Below are positions 34,833 through 44,211 of a stretch of DNA of 64,000 nucleotides, piece by piece (position 1 is the stretch's first letter; each line of letters starts with the position of its first letter). Origin of the DNA: Ramlibacter cellulosilyticus (GTDB lineage Bacteria; Pseudomonadota; Gammaproteobacteria; Burkholderiales; Burkholderiaceae_C); contig NZ_JACORT010000005.1 of assembly GCF_014297465.1 (NCBI RefSeq), positions 62,001-126,000 on the forward strand, read 5' to 3'. Below the pieces are notes generated by a model that was not told where the DNA came from, did no database searches, and saw only the letters and a program-made list of their open reading frames with translations. A program made the position numbers and the translations under genes.

Positions 34833-36395
34833 TCATGCCAGGCGCAATGCCTGCAACTCCGGGATCTGGTGCTCGATGGCGTGGCCGATGTCGCCCGCCG
34901 CCACGAGGTGGTGCACGGCCTCGATGTCGCGCGCGAGGCTGCGGTCGGCCGGCATGGCGGGCGAGACGCTGCGCACCAGGCGCAGCACCGCCTCGGGGCC
35001 GGGGGCGCTCGCCAGCGGCCGCAGGAACTCGATGCCCTGCGCCGCGGCGAGCAGCTCGATCGCGACGATGTGCGCCGTGTTCGCGAGCATGGCGCGCAGG
35101 CGCCGCGCGGCGAACGTCGCCATGCTCACGTGGTCTTCCTGGTTCGCCGAGGTCGGGAGGCTGTCGACGCTGGCGGGATGCGCCAGCGACTTGTTCTCGG
35201 AGGCGAGTGCCGCCGCCGTCACGTGCACGATCATGAAGCCGGAGTTGAGCCCCGGCTCGGGCGTGAGGAAAGGCGGCAGCCGCGAGACGACGGTGTCGAC
35301 GAGCATCGCGACGCGCCGCTCCGAGATGGCGCCGATTTCCGCGATGGCGACCGCCAGTGCATCGGCCGCGAGCGCCACCGGCTCCGCGTGGAAGTTTCCG
35401 CCGGAGACCATGGTCGGCGCCTGCCCGGCGTCGCCCGCGAACACCAGCGGGTTGTCGGTCACCGCATTGGCTTCGCGCACCAGCACCTGCGTGGCGTAGC
35501 GCATCTGGTCGAGGCAGGCGCCCATCACCTGCGGCTGGCAGCGCAGGCAGTACGGGTCCTGCACGCGGTCGTCTTCTTCGAGATGCGAATGGCGGATGGC
35601 GCTGCCGACCAGCAGCGCCCGGTAGGCGGCCGCGCAATCGACCTGGCCCGGTTGCCCACGCACGGCATGGATGCGGGGGTCGAAGGGCGCATCGCTGCCG
35701 CGTGCGGCATCGAGGGTCAGGGATCCCGCGATGACCGCCGCCTCGAACAGCTTGTCCGCCGAGAGCAGCGCGTCGAGCGCGAGTGCGGTGGACACCTGGG
35801 TGCCGTTGATGAGGGCGAGGCCTTCCTTGGCGCCCAACTGCAGCGGCTTCAGCCCCGCGCGCTCCAGGGCTTGGCCGCCCGGCATGCGAACGCCTTCCAG
35901 GAACGCTTCGCCTTCGCCGATCAGGGGCAGGCACAGGTGCGCGAGCGGCGCGAGGTCGCCACTGGCGCCGACCGAGCCTTGCGCCGGGACGACGGGCACG
36001 ACGCCGCGGTTGTGCATGGCGAGCAGGCCGTCGATGACCTCCTCGCGCACGCCGGAGTAGCCGCGCGCGAGGCTCGTCGCCTTCAGCAGCAGGATCAGGC
36101 GCACGACGCGCGGCGCGAGCGGCTCGCCGACGCCGACCGCGTGCGAGCGCAGCAGCTTCAGTTGCAGCAGCGCCAGGTCTTCCCGCGCGATGCGCTGCGT
36201 GGCCAGCTTGCCGAAGCCGGTGTTGACGCCGTACACCGGGGCGTCGCCTTCGGTGGCGCGGCGCACCGCTTCCGCGCTGGCGCGCACCGCGGCGCGACAC
36301 GAGGGGTCCAGCGCCACCTGCACGTCGGGGGTGTCGACGAGGCGGCGGAGCTGGGCGAGCGTGAGCTCGCCGGGGGTGAGGAGTTCGTTGTTCAT
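34833..36395 (-). CDS. hutH: Histidine ammonia-lyase HutH
   Basis: HutH removes ammonia from histidine to give urocanate. The 520-residue protein holds the MIO-forming triad A144-S145-G146 in GSVGASGDLAPLAHL, the substrate-binding YGVNTGFGKLA and NQEDHVSMA, and the HCRCQ-like YCLRCQPQVMGACLDQ. Length is normal (about 510-520). It is downstream of hutU on the minus strand, separated by a family B palindromic repeat, and is presumably under the HutC operator at 38281-38325. Confidence 0.97.
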   Translation of the reverse strand: MNNELLTPGELTLAQLRRLVDTPDVQVALDPSCRAAVRASAEAVRRATEGDAPVYGVNTGFGKLATQRIAREDLALLQLKLLRSHAVGVGEPLAPRVVRLILLLKATSLARGYSGVREEVIDGLLAMHNRGVVPVVPAQGSVGASGDLAPLAHLCLPLIGEGEAFLEGVRMPGGQALERAGLKPLQLGAKEGLALINGTQVSTALALDALLSADKLFEAAVIAGSLTLDAARGSDAPFDPRIHAVRGQPGQVDCAAAYRALLVGSAIRHSHLEEDDRVQDPYCLRCQPQVMGACLDQMRYATQVLVREANAVTDNPLVFAGDAGQAPTMVSGGNFHAEPVALAADALAVAIAEIGAISERRVAMLVDTVVSRLPPFLTPEPGLNSGFMIVHVTAAALASENKSLAHPASVDSLPTSANQEDHVSMATFAARRLRAMLANTAHIVAIELLAAAQGIEFLRPLASAPGPEAVLRLVRSVSPAMPADRSLARDIEAVHHLVAAGDIGHAIEHQIPELQALRLA

Positions 36396-36405
36396 GTGCT
36401 GCGTC

Positions 36406-36544
36406 GGTGGGGTTCGCTGTCGCTCACCTTCCGCGGCTTCGCCGCGCCACCCTACAAAAGAGGCAAACGAATGGCCGGAACGCCGGCCGTCCTGTAGGGT
36501 GGCGGTGCGAGAGCACCGGACGGTGAGCGACGGCGAACCCCACC
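36406..36544. repeat. Palindromic repeat family B, copy 2 (between hutU and hutH)
   Basis: The arms GGTGGGGTTCGCTGTCGCTC to CCACCCTAC and GTAGGGTGGCGG to GAGCGACGGCGAACCCCACC enclose about 37 bases and fill nearly all of the 156-base hutU-hutH gap. In the hut mRNA this would be a long hairpin that could attenuate or process the message before hutH. Confidence 0.88.
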
Positions 36545-36551
36545 GTCAACC

Positions 36552-38255
36552 TCACCGCACCATCGGCAGGTCCAGCCCCTGCTCCCGCGCGCATTCCACG
36601 GCGATCTCGTACCCCGCATCCGCATGGCGCATCACGCCGGTCGCCGGGTCGTTCCACAGCACGCGCCGGATCTTCTCGTCGGCTTCCCGCGTCCCGTCGC
36701 AGACCATCACCACGCCGGCGTGCTGCGAGTACCCCATGCCGACGCCGCCGCCATGGTGGAAGCTCACCCAGCTGGCGCCACTCGCCGTATTGAGCAGCGC
36801 ATTCAGCAGCGGCCAGTCGCTCACGGCGTCGCTGCCGTCGCGCATCGCTTCCGTCTCGCGGTTCGGCGACGCCACCGAGCCGCTGTCCAGGTGGTCGCGG
36901 CCGATCACGATGGGCGCCTTCAGCTCGCCCGTGCGCACCATCTCGTTGAACGCGCGCCCCGCCAGGTGGCGCTCGCCCAGGCCGATCCAGCAGATGCGCG
37001 CGGGCAGCCCCTGGAAGGCGATGCGCTCGCCCGCCATGTCCAGCCAGCGGTGCAGGTGCCGGTTCTGCGGGAACAGCTCCTTCATCTTCGCGTCCGTCCT
37101 GCGGATGTCTTCCGGGTCGCCCGAGAGCGCCACCCAGCGGAACGGCCCCACGCCGCGGCAGAACAGCGGCCGGATGTACGCGGGCACGAAGCCCGGATAG
37201 GCGAAGGCGTCGGCGACGCCGAAGTCCTGCGCCACCTGCCGCAGGTTGTTGCCGTAGTCCACCGTCGGCACGCCCATGGCGTGGAAGGCCAGCATGGCCC
37301 GCACGTGCTGCGCGCAGGACTCGCCCGCGGCCTGCTTCAGGGCGTCGTGCTGCGCCGGGTCTTTCTGCGCGGCCTGCCACTGGTCCACGCTCCAGCCGAT
37401 CGGCAGGTAGCCGTTGATGATGTCGTGGGCCGAAGTCTGGTCGGTGACGATGTCCGGCTTGCGGCCGCCCGCCTGCGCACGGCGGGCGAGCTCCGGCACG
37501 ATCTCGGCCGCGTTGCCGCACAAGGCGATGGAGACGGCTTCCTTGCGGGCGGTGTGGTGCTCGATCAGCTGCAGCGCCTCGTCGAGGTCCTTCGCCTGCC
37601 TGTCGAGGTACTTCGTGCGCAACCGGAAGTCGATGCGCGACTGCTGGCACTCGATGTTCAGCGAGCAGGCGCCGGCGAACGAAGCGGCCAGCGGCTGCGC
37701 GCCGCCCATGCCTCCCAGGCCCGCCGTGAGCACCCAGCGGCCGGCGAGGTCGCCGCCGTAATGCTGGCGGCCAGCCTCCGCGAAGGTCTCGTAAGTCCCT
37801 TGCACGATGCCCTGGGTGCCGATGTAGATCCAGCTGCCCGCCGTCATCTGGCCGTACATCATCAGGCCCTTGCGGTCGAGCTCGTTGAAGTGCTCCCACG
37901 TCGCCCAGCGCGGCACCAGGTTGGAGTTGGCGATCAGCACGCGCGGCGCGCCCGGGTGCGTGCGGAACACGCCCACCGGCTTGCCGGACTGGACGAGCAG
38001 GGTCTCGTCGGGCTGCATGCGCTTCAGCGTCGCCAGGATGGCCTCGAAGGCGGGCCAGTTGCGGGCCGCCTTGCCGATGCCGCCGTAGACGACGAGCGCA
38101 TCGGGGTTTTCGGCAACGGCGGGATCCAGGTTGTTCTGGATCATGCGGAAGGCGGCCTCGATCTGCCAGTCGGCGCAGGTGCGCTGGCTGCCTTGCGGCG
38201 CGCGCACCGCGCGGGGGCCGGCAGTGAGGAAGCTGGCCTGGGAAAGGTCGGACAT
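36552..38255 (-). CDS. hutU: Urocanate hydratase HutU
   Basis: HutU converts urocanate to imidazolone propionate using tightly bound NAD. The 567-residue protein shows [51 protein letters not shown] and [13 protein letters not shown] for NAD binding, plus [16 protein letters not shown] (with the preceding His and Met) and [19 protein letters not shown] near the C-terminus. ATG at 38255 is the conserved start; the frame continues upstream across the operator but without conserved sequence. Length is normal. Confidence 0.97.
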   Translation of the reverse strand: MSDLSQASFLTAGPRAVRAPQGSQRTCADWQIEAAFRMIQNNLDPAVAENPDALVVYGGIGKAARNWPAFEAILATLKRMQPDETLLVQSGKPVGVFRTHPGAPRVLIANSNLVPRWATWEHFNELDRKGLMMYGQMTAGSWIYIGTQGIVQGTYETFAEAGRQHYGGDLAGRWVLTAGLGGMGGAQPLAASFAGACSLNIECQQSRIDFRLRTKYLDRQAKDLDEALQLIEHHTARKEAVSIALCGNAAEIVPELARRAQAGGRKPDIVTDQTSAHDIINGYLPIGWSVDQWQAAQKDPAQHDALKQAAGESCAQHVRAMLAFHAMGVPTVDYGNNLRQVAQDFGVADAFAYPGFVPAYIRPLFCRGVGPFRWVALSGDPEDIRRTDAKMKELFPQNRHLHRWLDMAGERIAFQGLPARICWIGLGERHLAGRAFNEMVRTGELKAPIVIGRDHLDSGSVASPNRETEAMRDGSDAVSDWPLLNALLNTASGASWVSFHHGGGVGMGYSQHAGVVMVCDGTREADEKIRRVLWNDPATGVMRHADAGYEIAVECAREQGLDLPMVR

Positions 38256-38280
38256 GGCGGGCTCCGGAAGTACGGCCGAG

Positions 38281-38325
38281 TTGTCTATACAAGCTGCTGG
38301 AGGCGGAATGTAGTTGTCTATACAA
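38281..38325. promoter_or_regulatory. Double HutC operator in the hutU-hutC divergent promoter
   Basis: TTGTCTATACAAG occurs twice in the same orientation, at 38281-38293 and 38314-38326. The copies are 33 bases apart, about three helical turns. Each has TTGT and ACAA arms, as in known HutC/GntR-type operators such as the Pseudomonas HutC site with CTTGTAT-like half-sites. The gap is 99 bases between divergent hutU and hutC, so both transcripts can be repressed at once. HutC releases DNA on binding urocanate in characterised species. Confidence 0.85.
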
Positions 38326-38354
38326 GCCGTGTCAACGGGGGTATGCTCGGGCCC

Positions 38355-39065
38355 ATGGCAAAGGACGAACGGCCGGCATACGAACAGGTCAAGGGCTGGA
38401 TCCGGCAGCACATCGCCAGCGGCGAGTGGAAGCCGGGCGACGTGGTGCCCAGCGAGGCTTCGCTCATGGAGCGCTTCGCCATCAGCCGCATGACGGCCAA
38501 CCGCGCGCTGCGCGAGCTGGCGACGGAAGGACTGGTGAAGCGCGTCCAGGGTTCCGGCACGCGCGTGGCGCAGCTGCACCGCATCTCCTCGCAGCTCGTG
38601 ATCCGCGACATCCACGAGGAAGTCGCCGAGCGCGGCCACGTGCACAGCACGCGGGTGATCAAGGTGGTGCAGGAGAAGGCGGAGGCCGCGCTCGCGGAGT
38701 CCCTGGGGGTCAAGCGGGGTGCGCGCGTGTTCCACAGCGTGCTGGTGCACCTGGAAAACGGGGTGCCGATCCAGTACGAGGACCGCTACGTCAACCCGCA
38801 GGCGGCGCCGCACTACCTGGAGACCGACTTCACCCGCATCTCGCCGACGCACCACCTGCTGGAGCACGCGCCGCTCACGGAAGCGAGCTACACCATCGAG
38901 GCCTGCCTGCCGAGCGCGGAGGAAGCGAAGGCGCTGCAGATCCGCACCTCCGAACCCTGCCTGGCGATGGTGCGGCGCACCGTCAGCGGCGCCAACGTGG
39001 CGAGCGTCGCGCGCCAGCTCTATCCGGGCACGCGCTACAGCTTCAGCGGACAGTTCCAGGCATGA
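38355..39065 (+). CDS. hutC: Histidine utilization repressor HutC (GntR family)
   Basis: The 236-residue regulator has an N-terminal GntR winged HTH (about residues 8-75; [21 protein letters not shown]) and a C-terminal UTRA ligand domain ([47 protein letters not shown]). UTRA binds urocanate in HutC. ATG at 38355 matches the family start [12 protein letters not shown]; an upstream ATG at 38343 would add four residues. It overlaps hutD (ATGA) and is the first gene of hutCDIGF. Confidence 0.96.
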   Translation: MAKDERPAYEQVKGWIRQHIASGEWKPGDVVPSEASLMERFAISRMTANRALRELATEGLVKRVQGSGTRVAQLHRISSQLVIRDIHEEVAERGHVHSTRVIKVVQEKAEAALAESLGVKRGARVFHSVLVHLENGVPIQYEDRYVNPQAAPHYLETDFTRISPTHHLLEHAPLTEASYTIEACLPSAEEAKALQIRTSEPCLAMVRRTVSGANVASVARQLYPGTRYSFSGQFQA

Positions 39066-39616
39066 ACTGGCAACTCGTGTCACTGGAACGGCAGCCCGCC
39101 CAGCCATGGCGCAACGGCGGCGGCCTCACGCGCGAGCTGCTCGCGTGGCCCCAGCCGCACGACTGGCGCATCCGCCTCTCGGTAGCGGACGTGCAGGCGT
39201 CCGGCCCCTTCTCCCGCTTCGACGGCATCGAGCGCTGGTTCGCGGTGCTGGAGGGCGACGGCGTGGTGCTGCACACCGAGGACGCCACGCACCGCCTCAC
39301 GGCCGACAGCGCGCCCTTGCGCTTCGACGGCGCGCTCGCCGTCGACTGCAGCTTGCTCGGTGGGCCGACGCGCGACTTCAACCTGATGGCGCGGCCGGGG
39401 GCCTCGCGCATGCAGCGCGTGTGGGGCGCATCGGAGCTGCGCGGTGAAGCAGGCGCCCTGCTCGCCTTGTACACGCACGGAACCGGCGCGGAACTGCGCA
39501 GCGGCAAAGATCGCCTGGCCCTTCCGCCCTTCCACCTCGCCTGGCGCGTGGCGGAAGAGGCGGTGCAGGCGCACGTTGCCGCCCAGGACGCGCTCTGGAT
39601 GGAGGCCTTCGCATGA
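39062..39616 (+). CDS. hutD: HutD family protein
   Basis: The 184-residue protein is a cupin-like HutD with [39 protein letters not shown] and [12 protein letters not shown]. HutD is thought to bind formiminoglutamate or urocanate and to act as a governor of pathway flux; it has no established catalytic role. It overlaps hutC and hutI at both ends by four bases. Confidence 0.93.
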   Translation: MNWQLVSLERQPAQPWRNGGGLTRELLAWPQPHDWRIRLSVADVQASGPFSRFDGIERWFAVLEGDGVVLHTEDATHRLTADSAPLRFDGALAVDCSLLGGPTRDFNLMARPGASRMQRVWGASELRGEAGALLALYTHGTGAELRSGKDRLALPPFHLAWRVAEEAVQAHVAAQDALWMEAFA

Positions 39617-40824
39617 ACATCGAGGTGTGGAGCAACGCCCGCATCACGACGATGGCGCCCGATGCCACCGTTCCCTACGGGCTCGTGGACGACGCTGCGC
39701 TGGCGGTGGAAGGCGGGCGCATCGCGTGGGTCGGCCCGCGCGCGGAGTTGCCCGCCGCCTTGCGCCACGGCGCGGTCGAACACGACGCGCAAGGCGCCCT
39801 GCTCACGCCGGGCCTCGTCGACTGCCACACGCACCTGGTGTGGGGCGGCGACCGCGCCGCCGAGTTCGAGGCGCGGCTGAACGGTGCCACTTACGAGGAG
39901 ATCGCGCGTGCCGGTGGCGGCATCGTGTCCACGGTGAAGGCGACCCGCGAGGCGAGCGAAGAGGAGCTGCTGCTCCAGTCGCTCAAGCGCCTGCGCCCCC
40001 TGCTGGCCGAAGGCGTGACCACGATCGAGATCAAGTCCGGCTATGGCCTGGACGAAGCGAACGAGGCCAAGTGCCTGCGCGTCGCGCGGCGCCTGGGCGA
40101 ACGGGAGAACGTGGCGGTCCGCACGACCTTCCTCGGTGCGCACGCGCTGCCGCCGGAGTTCCGCGGCCGCGCCGACGACTACATCGCGGAGGTCTGCCGC
40201 ATGCTCCCGCGCCTGCACGCGCAAGGGCTGGTGGATGCGGTGGATGCCTTCTGCGAGAACATCGGCTTCTCCCTCGTGCAGACGCGCCGCGTGTTCGAGG
40301 CCGCGCAGGCGCTCGGCCTGCCCGTCAAGCTGCACGCCGAACAATTGAGCGACAGCGCCGGCGCGGAGCTCGCGGCCTCCTTCGGGGCGCTGAGCTGCGA
40401 CCACCTCGAGTGGCTGGGCGAGGAAGGCGCGCAGGCCATGGCCCGCGCGGGCACCGTCGCCGTGCTGCTGCCGGGCGCCTTCTACTTCCTGCGCGAGACG
40501 AAGCTGCCGCCGGTGGCGCTGCTGCGCGAACACCAGGTGCCCATCGCCGTCTCGACCGACTGCAATCCGGGCACGTCGCCCTGCACCTCGCTGCTGCTGA
40601 TGCTGAACATGGCGTGCACGCTGTTCCGCCTCACGCCGGAAGAAGCTTTCGCCGGCATCACCCGCAACGCCGCACGGGCGCTGGGCCTCGCGGACCGCGG
40701 CGTGCTGGCGCCCGGCCTGCGCGCCGACTTCGTGCTCTGGGACGCGCGCAGTCCCGCCGAACTCGCCTACGCCCTCGGCGCCAACCCGCGCCTCGCCACG
40801 ATCGTCGAAGGAACCGAACGATGA
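39613..40824 (+). CDS. hutI: Imidazolonepropionase HutI
   Basis: HutI opens the imidazolone ring to give formiminoglutamate. The 403-residue amidohydrolase has the metal motif [18 protein letters not shown], then [48 protein letters not shown] (metal His) and [11 protein letters not shown] (metal Asp). All expected ligands are present. It overlaps hutD and hutG. Confidence 0.97.
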   Translation: MNIEVWSNARITTMAPDATVPYGLVDDAALAVEGGRIAWVGPRAELPAALRHGAVEHDAQGALLTPGLVDCHTHLVWGGDRAAEFEARLNGATYEEIARAGGGIVSTVKATREASEEELLLQSLKRLRPLLAEGVTTIEIKSGYGLDEANEAKCLRVARRLGERENVAVRTTFLGAHALPPEFRGRADDYIAEVCRMLPRLHAQGLVDAVDAFCENIGFSLVQTRRVFEAAQALGLPVKLHAEQLSDSAGAELAASFGALSCDHLEWLGEEGAQAMARAGTVAVLLPGAFYFLRETKLPPVALLREHQVPIAVSTDCNPGTSPCTSLLLMLNMACTLFRLTPEEAFAGITRNAARALGLADRGVLAPGLRADFVLWDARSPAELAYALGANPRLATIVEGTER

Positions 40825-41618
40825 CCTACACCTTGCACCGCGGCACGGCGCCGCTGCTGGTGAGCATCCCGCACATGGGGACGGAGATCCCGCAGGAGCT
40901 GCGCGGCGGCTACGTTTCGCGCGCCCTCGAAGTCGAGGACGCCGACTGGCGCCTCGACCGGCTCTACGCCTTCGCGCGCGATCTGGGCGCGAGCATCCTG
41001 CAGCCCACCGTCGCCCGCTACGTGATCGACCTCAACCGGCCGCCGGACGATGCGCCCATGTACCCCGGCGCGTCCAACACCGAGCTGTGCCCCACCCGCT
41101 TCTTCGACGGTGATGCGCTGTACCGCGAGGGTTCGGCACCGGGTGCGGAAGAGAAGCTGCGCCGGCGTGCCGCCTGGTGGCAGCCCTACCACCAGGCGTT
41201 GCAGGAGGAGCTCGCACGCCTGCGCGCGCAGCACGGGCACGTCCTGCTGTGGGATGCGCACAGCATCCGCGCCGAGATCCCGTGGCTGTTCGAAGGCCGC
41301 CTGCCCGACCTGAACATCGGCACGGCCGATGGCAAGGCCGCGGATCCCTCCATCGCGCAGGCCGTGGTCGCCGCCGCGGCGCGCGACCCGCGCTTCACCC
41401 ACGTCCTGAACGGCCGCTTCAAGGGCGGCTACATCACGCGCCAGTACGGCCGGCCGGCCGAACACGTGCACGCGGTGCAGCTCGAGATGTGCCAGTCCCT
41501 GTACATGCGCGAAGCCCCGCCCTGGAACTACGAGCCGGAGCAGGCCGCGCGCGTGGCGCCGGTGGTGCGCTCCATGGTGGAAGCGGCGATGGCCGCGTGC
41601 GATGCACTGTATGCCTGA
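40821..41618 (+). CDS. hutG: N-formylglutamate deformylase HutG
   Basis: HutG cleaves formylglutamate to glutamate and formate, the last step of the five-step histidine pathway. The 265-residue protein shows [50 protein letters not shown] and [15 protein letters not shown], characteristic of the FGase (PF05013) family and not of the arginase-like HutG. It overlaps hutI (ATGA) and the hutF start. Confidence 0.96.
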   Translation: MTYTLHRGTAPLLVSIPHMGTEIPQELRGGYVSRALEVEDADWRLDRLYAFARDLGASILQPTVARYVIDLNRPPDDAPMYPGASNTELCPTRFFDGDALYREGSAPGAEEKLRRRAAWWQPYHQALQEELARLRAQHGHVLLWDAHSIRAEIPWLFEGRLPDLNIGTADGKAADPSIAQAVVAAAARDPRFTHVLNGRFKGGYITRQYGRPAEHVHAVQLEMCQSLYMREAPPWNYEPEQAARVAPVVRSMVEAAMAACDALYA

Positions 41619-42960
41619 AGCACGCCGCTTCTTCGCGCCGCAAGCGTGGGTGCAGGGAGGCTGGCAACGCGACGTGCTGCTCGTCGCCGGGGCCGACGGC
41701 TCCTGGCAGGAGGTGCGCGCGGGCGCGCAACCGGACGGCGCGGAAGTGCTCGCCGGCCCCGTGCTGCCGGGGCTGGTGAATGGCCACAGCCATGCCTTCC
41801 AGCGCGCCATCGCCGGCCTCACCGAGCGCAGCGCGGCGGGGCACGACGACTTCTGGAGCTGGCGCGACCGCATGTACGCCGCGGCCCTGCGCATCTCGCC
41901 GGAGCAGCTGGAAGCCATCGCCACCCAGCTCTATGGCGAACTGCTTGCCGCGGGGTACACGCAGGTGTGCGAGTTCCACTACCTGCACAACGCGGTCGAT
42001 GGCCGCCCGTACGCGGACCCCGCGGAGATGTCGCTCGCGCTCGTGCGCGCGGCGCAGCGCGCCGGCATCGGCCTGACCCTGTTGCCGACGCTCTACATGC
42101 GCTCGGGCTTCGGGGCCGCAGGCCTGCGCGAGGACCAGCGGCGCTTCGCGTCCACGCCGGAGTCGGTGCTGCGCATCGCGCAGGCCGTGCGCGCGCAGGC
42201 TTCGCCGCTCGTCACCGCCGGCATCGCGCTGCATTCACTGCGCGCGGTGGACGCGGCAGCCCTGCGCGAATGCGCCGACGCGGCGCGCGCGGCAGGCATG
42301 CCCGTGCACATCCACGTCGCCGAGCAGCAGCAGGAGGTGGACGACTGCGTGCAGGCCCACGGCGTGCGACCCATCGAGTGGCTGCTGCGGAACGCGAAGC
42401 TCGACGCCCGCTGGAACCTGGTGCACGCCACGCAATCGACGCGCGCCGAACTCGAGGGCGTGCAAGGCATGGGTGCAGCCATCGTGCTGTGCCCGAGCAC
42501 CGAAGCGAACCTGGGCGACGGCGTCTTCGACCTGCCGTCCTGGCTGGCGGTGCGCGGCGCCTGGTCCATCGGATCCGACAGCCACGTCACGCGCAGCTGG
42601 AGCGAGGAGCTGCGCCTGCTCGAATATTCGCAGCGGCTGGCGCTGCGGCAACGCAACGTGGCCGCACGGGCCGGGCGTGCGGAGAGCACGGCGGCCGTCC
42701 TCTTCGAAGGCGCGCTGGCCGGAGGAAGCGCCGCCTGCGGCGTCACCACCGGGGGCCTCGCCGTCGGCCAGCGGGCGGACCTGTGCGTGGTCGACACGCA
42801 CGCGCCGGCCCTGGCGGGCCTCCCGGCGGATCACCTGCTCGACGCGCTCGTCTTCTCTTCGCCCGCGGCGTCGATGCTGCGCGTCGTCGTGGCCGGCAAG
42901 GACGTCGCGGCGAAGCCCGACTCCGCGGGCTTCGTGCAGGCTATGCGCGCGCTGTGGTGA
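41611..42960 (+). CDS. hutF: Formimidoylglutamate deiminase HutF
   Basis: HutF deaminates formiminoglutamate to formylglutamate and ammonia. The 449-residue amidohydrolase has GLVNGHSHAFQRAIAG (metal HxH), EFHYLHNAVDGRPY, GIALHSLRAV, IHVAEQQQEVDDC (metal His), NLVHATQ and SIGSDSHVTRSW (metal Asp). ATG at 41611 ([13 protein letters not shown]) matches the family start; ATG at 41602 is in frame upstream. With HutG it defines the formate-producing branch of the pathway. Confidence 0.96.
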   Translation: MPEARRFFAPQAWVQGGWQRDVLLVAGADGSWQEVRAGAQPDGAEVLAGPVLPGLVNGHSHAFQRAIAGLTERSAAGHDDFWSWRDRMYAAALRISPEQLEAIATQLYGELLAAGYTQVCEFHYLHNAVDGRPYADPAEMSLALVRAAQRAGIGLTLLPTLYMRSGFGAAGLREDQRRFASTPESVLRIAQAVRAQASPLVTAGIALHSLRAVDAAALRECADAARAAGMPVHIHVAEQQQEVDDCVQAHGVRPIEWLLRNAKLDARWNLVHATQSTRAELEGVQGMGAAIVLCPSTEANLGDGVFDLPSWLAVRGAWSIGSDSHVTRSWSEELRLLEYSQRLALRQRNVAARAGRAESTAAVLFEGALAGGSAACGVTTGGLAVGQRADLCVVDTHAPALAGLPADHLLDALVFSSPAASMLRVVVAGKDVAAKPDSAGFVQAMRALW

Positions 42961-42963
42961 CGA

Positions 42964-43935
42964 TCACTCCGCCTTCGCGCCCGAGACCTGGACGATCTTC
43001 GCCCACTTCTCGGTTTCCATGCGGTGGATCTTCCAGAAGTCTTCCGGCGTCCCGGGGATGGGCACGCCGCCCAGCTCCGCGAGCTTGGCCTTCATCGCCG
43101 GATCCGCGAGCGCGGCGTTCACTTCGCGGTTGATGCGGTCGATGATGGGCCGCGGCGTGCCCTTGGGCACCGCGACGCCGAACCAGGCGCTGGCTTCGTA
43201 GCCGGGAACCACTTCGCCGACGGCGGGCACGTCGGGCAGCGCCGGCGAACGCTGCGCGCTCGTGACGCCCAGCGCGCGCACGGAGCCGCCCCGGATGTGC
43301 GAAATGATGGAAGGCATGTTGTCGAACAGCACGTCCACCTGGCCGCCGATCAGGTCGGTGATGGCGGGGCCCGCGCCCTTGTACGGCACGTGCTTCATGT
43401 CGACGCCGGCCATGTGCTTGAACATCTCGCCCGAGAGGTGCACCGAGGTGCCCGCGCCCGAGGACGCCATGTTGATCTTGCCCGGGTTCTTCTTGCCGTA
43501 CTCGATGAACTCCTGGATGTTCTTCGCGGGGAAGTTCTTCGTCACGGTCATCACGTTGGGCACGCGGATGAAGCCCGCCACCGGCGCGAAGTCTTCCAGG
43601 AAGTTGAAGTTCAGCTTGGGGTACAGCGACGCGTTGATCGCGTTGGCCGGGTTCACCAGCTGCCACGTATAGCCGTCCGGCGCGGACTTCGCCGCGAACT
43701 CGGTGCCGATGTTGTTGCCGCCGCCGGCGCGGTTCTCGACCAGGATCTGCTGCCCCAGCTTCGTGGAAAGGTACTGCCCCATCAGCCGCGCGAGCAGGTC
43801 GGTCGAGCCGCCAGGCGGGTAGGGCACGATCCACTTGATCGGCTTGTTGGGATAGTCGGACTGGGCCGCCGCGGGCAGCGCGATCGTGGCGCATGCGAGG
43901 GCGAGCGCAGGCACGAGTTTGGACAGCAGGCGCAT
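42964..43935 (-). CDS. Bug/TctC-family binding protein
   Basis: The 323-residue protein has a signal peptide (MRLLSKLVPALALACATIALP, cleavage after AAAQ) and Bug landmarks NKPIKWIVPYPPGGSTDLLAR, LVENRAGGGNNIGTEF, VPYKGAGPAITDLIGGQVDVLFDN and HRMETEKWAKIVQ. It is convergent with hutF (3-base gap) and so not in the hut operon. No TctAB genes are near. Ligand unknown; small carboxylates are typical. Confidence 0.92.
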   Translation of the reverse strand: MRLLSKLVPALALACATIALPAAAQSDYPNKPIKWIVPYPPGGSTDLLARLMGQYLSTKLGQQILVENRAGGGNNIGTEFAAKSAPDGYTWQLVNPANAINASLYPKLNFNFLEDFAPVAGFIRVPNVMTVTKNFPAKNIQEFIEYGKKNPGKINMASSGAGTSVHLSGEMFKHMAGVDMKHVPYKGAGPAITDLIGGQVDVLFDNMPSIISHIRGGSVRALGVTSAQRSPALPDVPAVGEVVPGYEASAWFGVAVPKGTPRPIIDRINREVNAALADPAMKAKLAELGGVPIPGTPEDFWKIHRMETEKWAKIVQVSGAKAE

Positions 43936-44029
43936 CTTGTCTCCTTGCCTTGGGAAGGCAGGCAGACTAGCGAGCGGGCCGCGGAGGCGTCAACCGGGGT
44001 TACGCGCTTCGGGGAGACCCTCGGTGCAT

Positions 44030-44196
44030 GCTGGGGTGCGCTTCGCGCAACCCAGCCTACAGGCGCCCGGGCTTCGTGGGCTTCGTGGGCTTCGTGGGCT
44101 TCGTGGGCTTCGTGGGCTTCGTGGGCTTCGTGGGCTTCGTGGGCTTCGTGGGCTTCGTGGGCTTCGTAGGCTGGGTTGCGCGAAGCGCACCCCAGC
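44030..44196. repeat. Palindromic repeat family A with an internal 9-bp tandem array
   Basis: The arms GCTGGGGTGCGCTTCGCGCA to CCAGCCTAC and GTAGGCTGGGTTGCGCG to CCCCAGC bracket a loop expanded by eleven perfect copies of GGGCTTCGT (44069-44167). The repeat lies between the Bug gene and the ThDP-enzyme gene, both on the minus strand. Confidence 0.95.
44069..44167. repeat. Eleven perfect tandem copies of a 9-bp unit GGGCTTCGT
   Basis: The array is 99 bases without a single mismatch. The last copy runs into the right arm of the family A hairpin (GTAGGCT), so the unit probably arose by slippage at the loop-arm junction GGGCTTCGTAGG. All six frames are open because the unit is a multiple of three, but no protein is likely. 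Confidence 0.95.
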
Positions 44197-44211
44197 ACCC
44201 CCCCGCCCCCA

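Noticed and set aside
36624..38354. A long plus-strand frame running through hutU into hutC
   Set aside because: Only the portion from 38355 (HutC) is conserved; the rest is the antisense of HutU.
44030..44196. A CRISPR array or a repetitive protein (EAHEAHEAH or GFVGFV)
   Set aside because: The unit is 9 bases and strictly tandem with no spacers, and it lies inside a non-coding hairpin. The open frames exist only because 9 is a multiple of 3.
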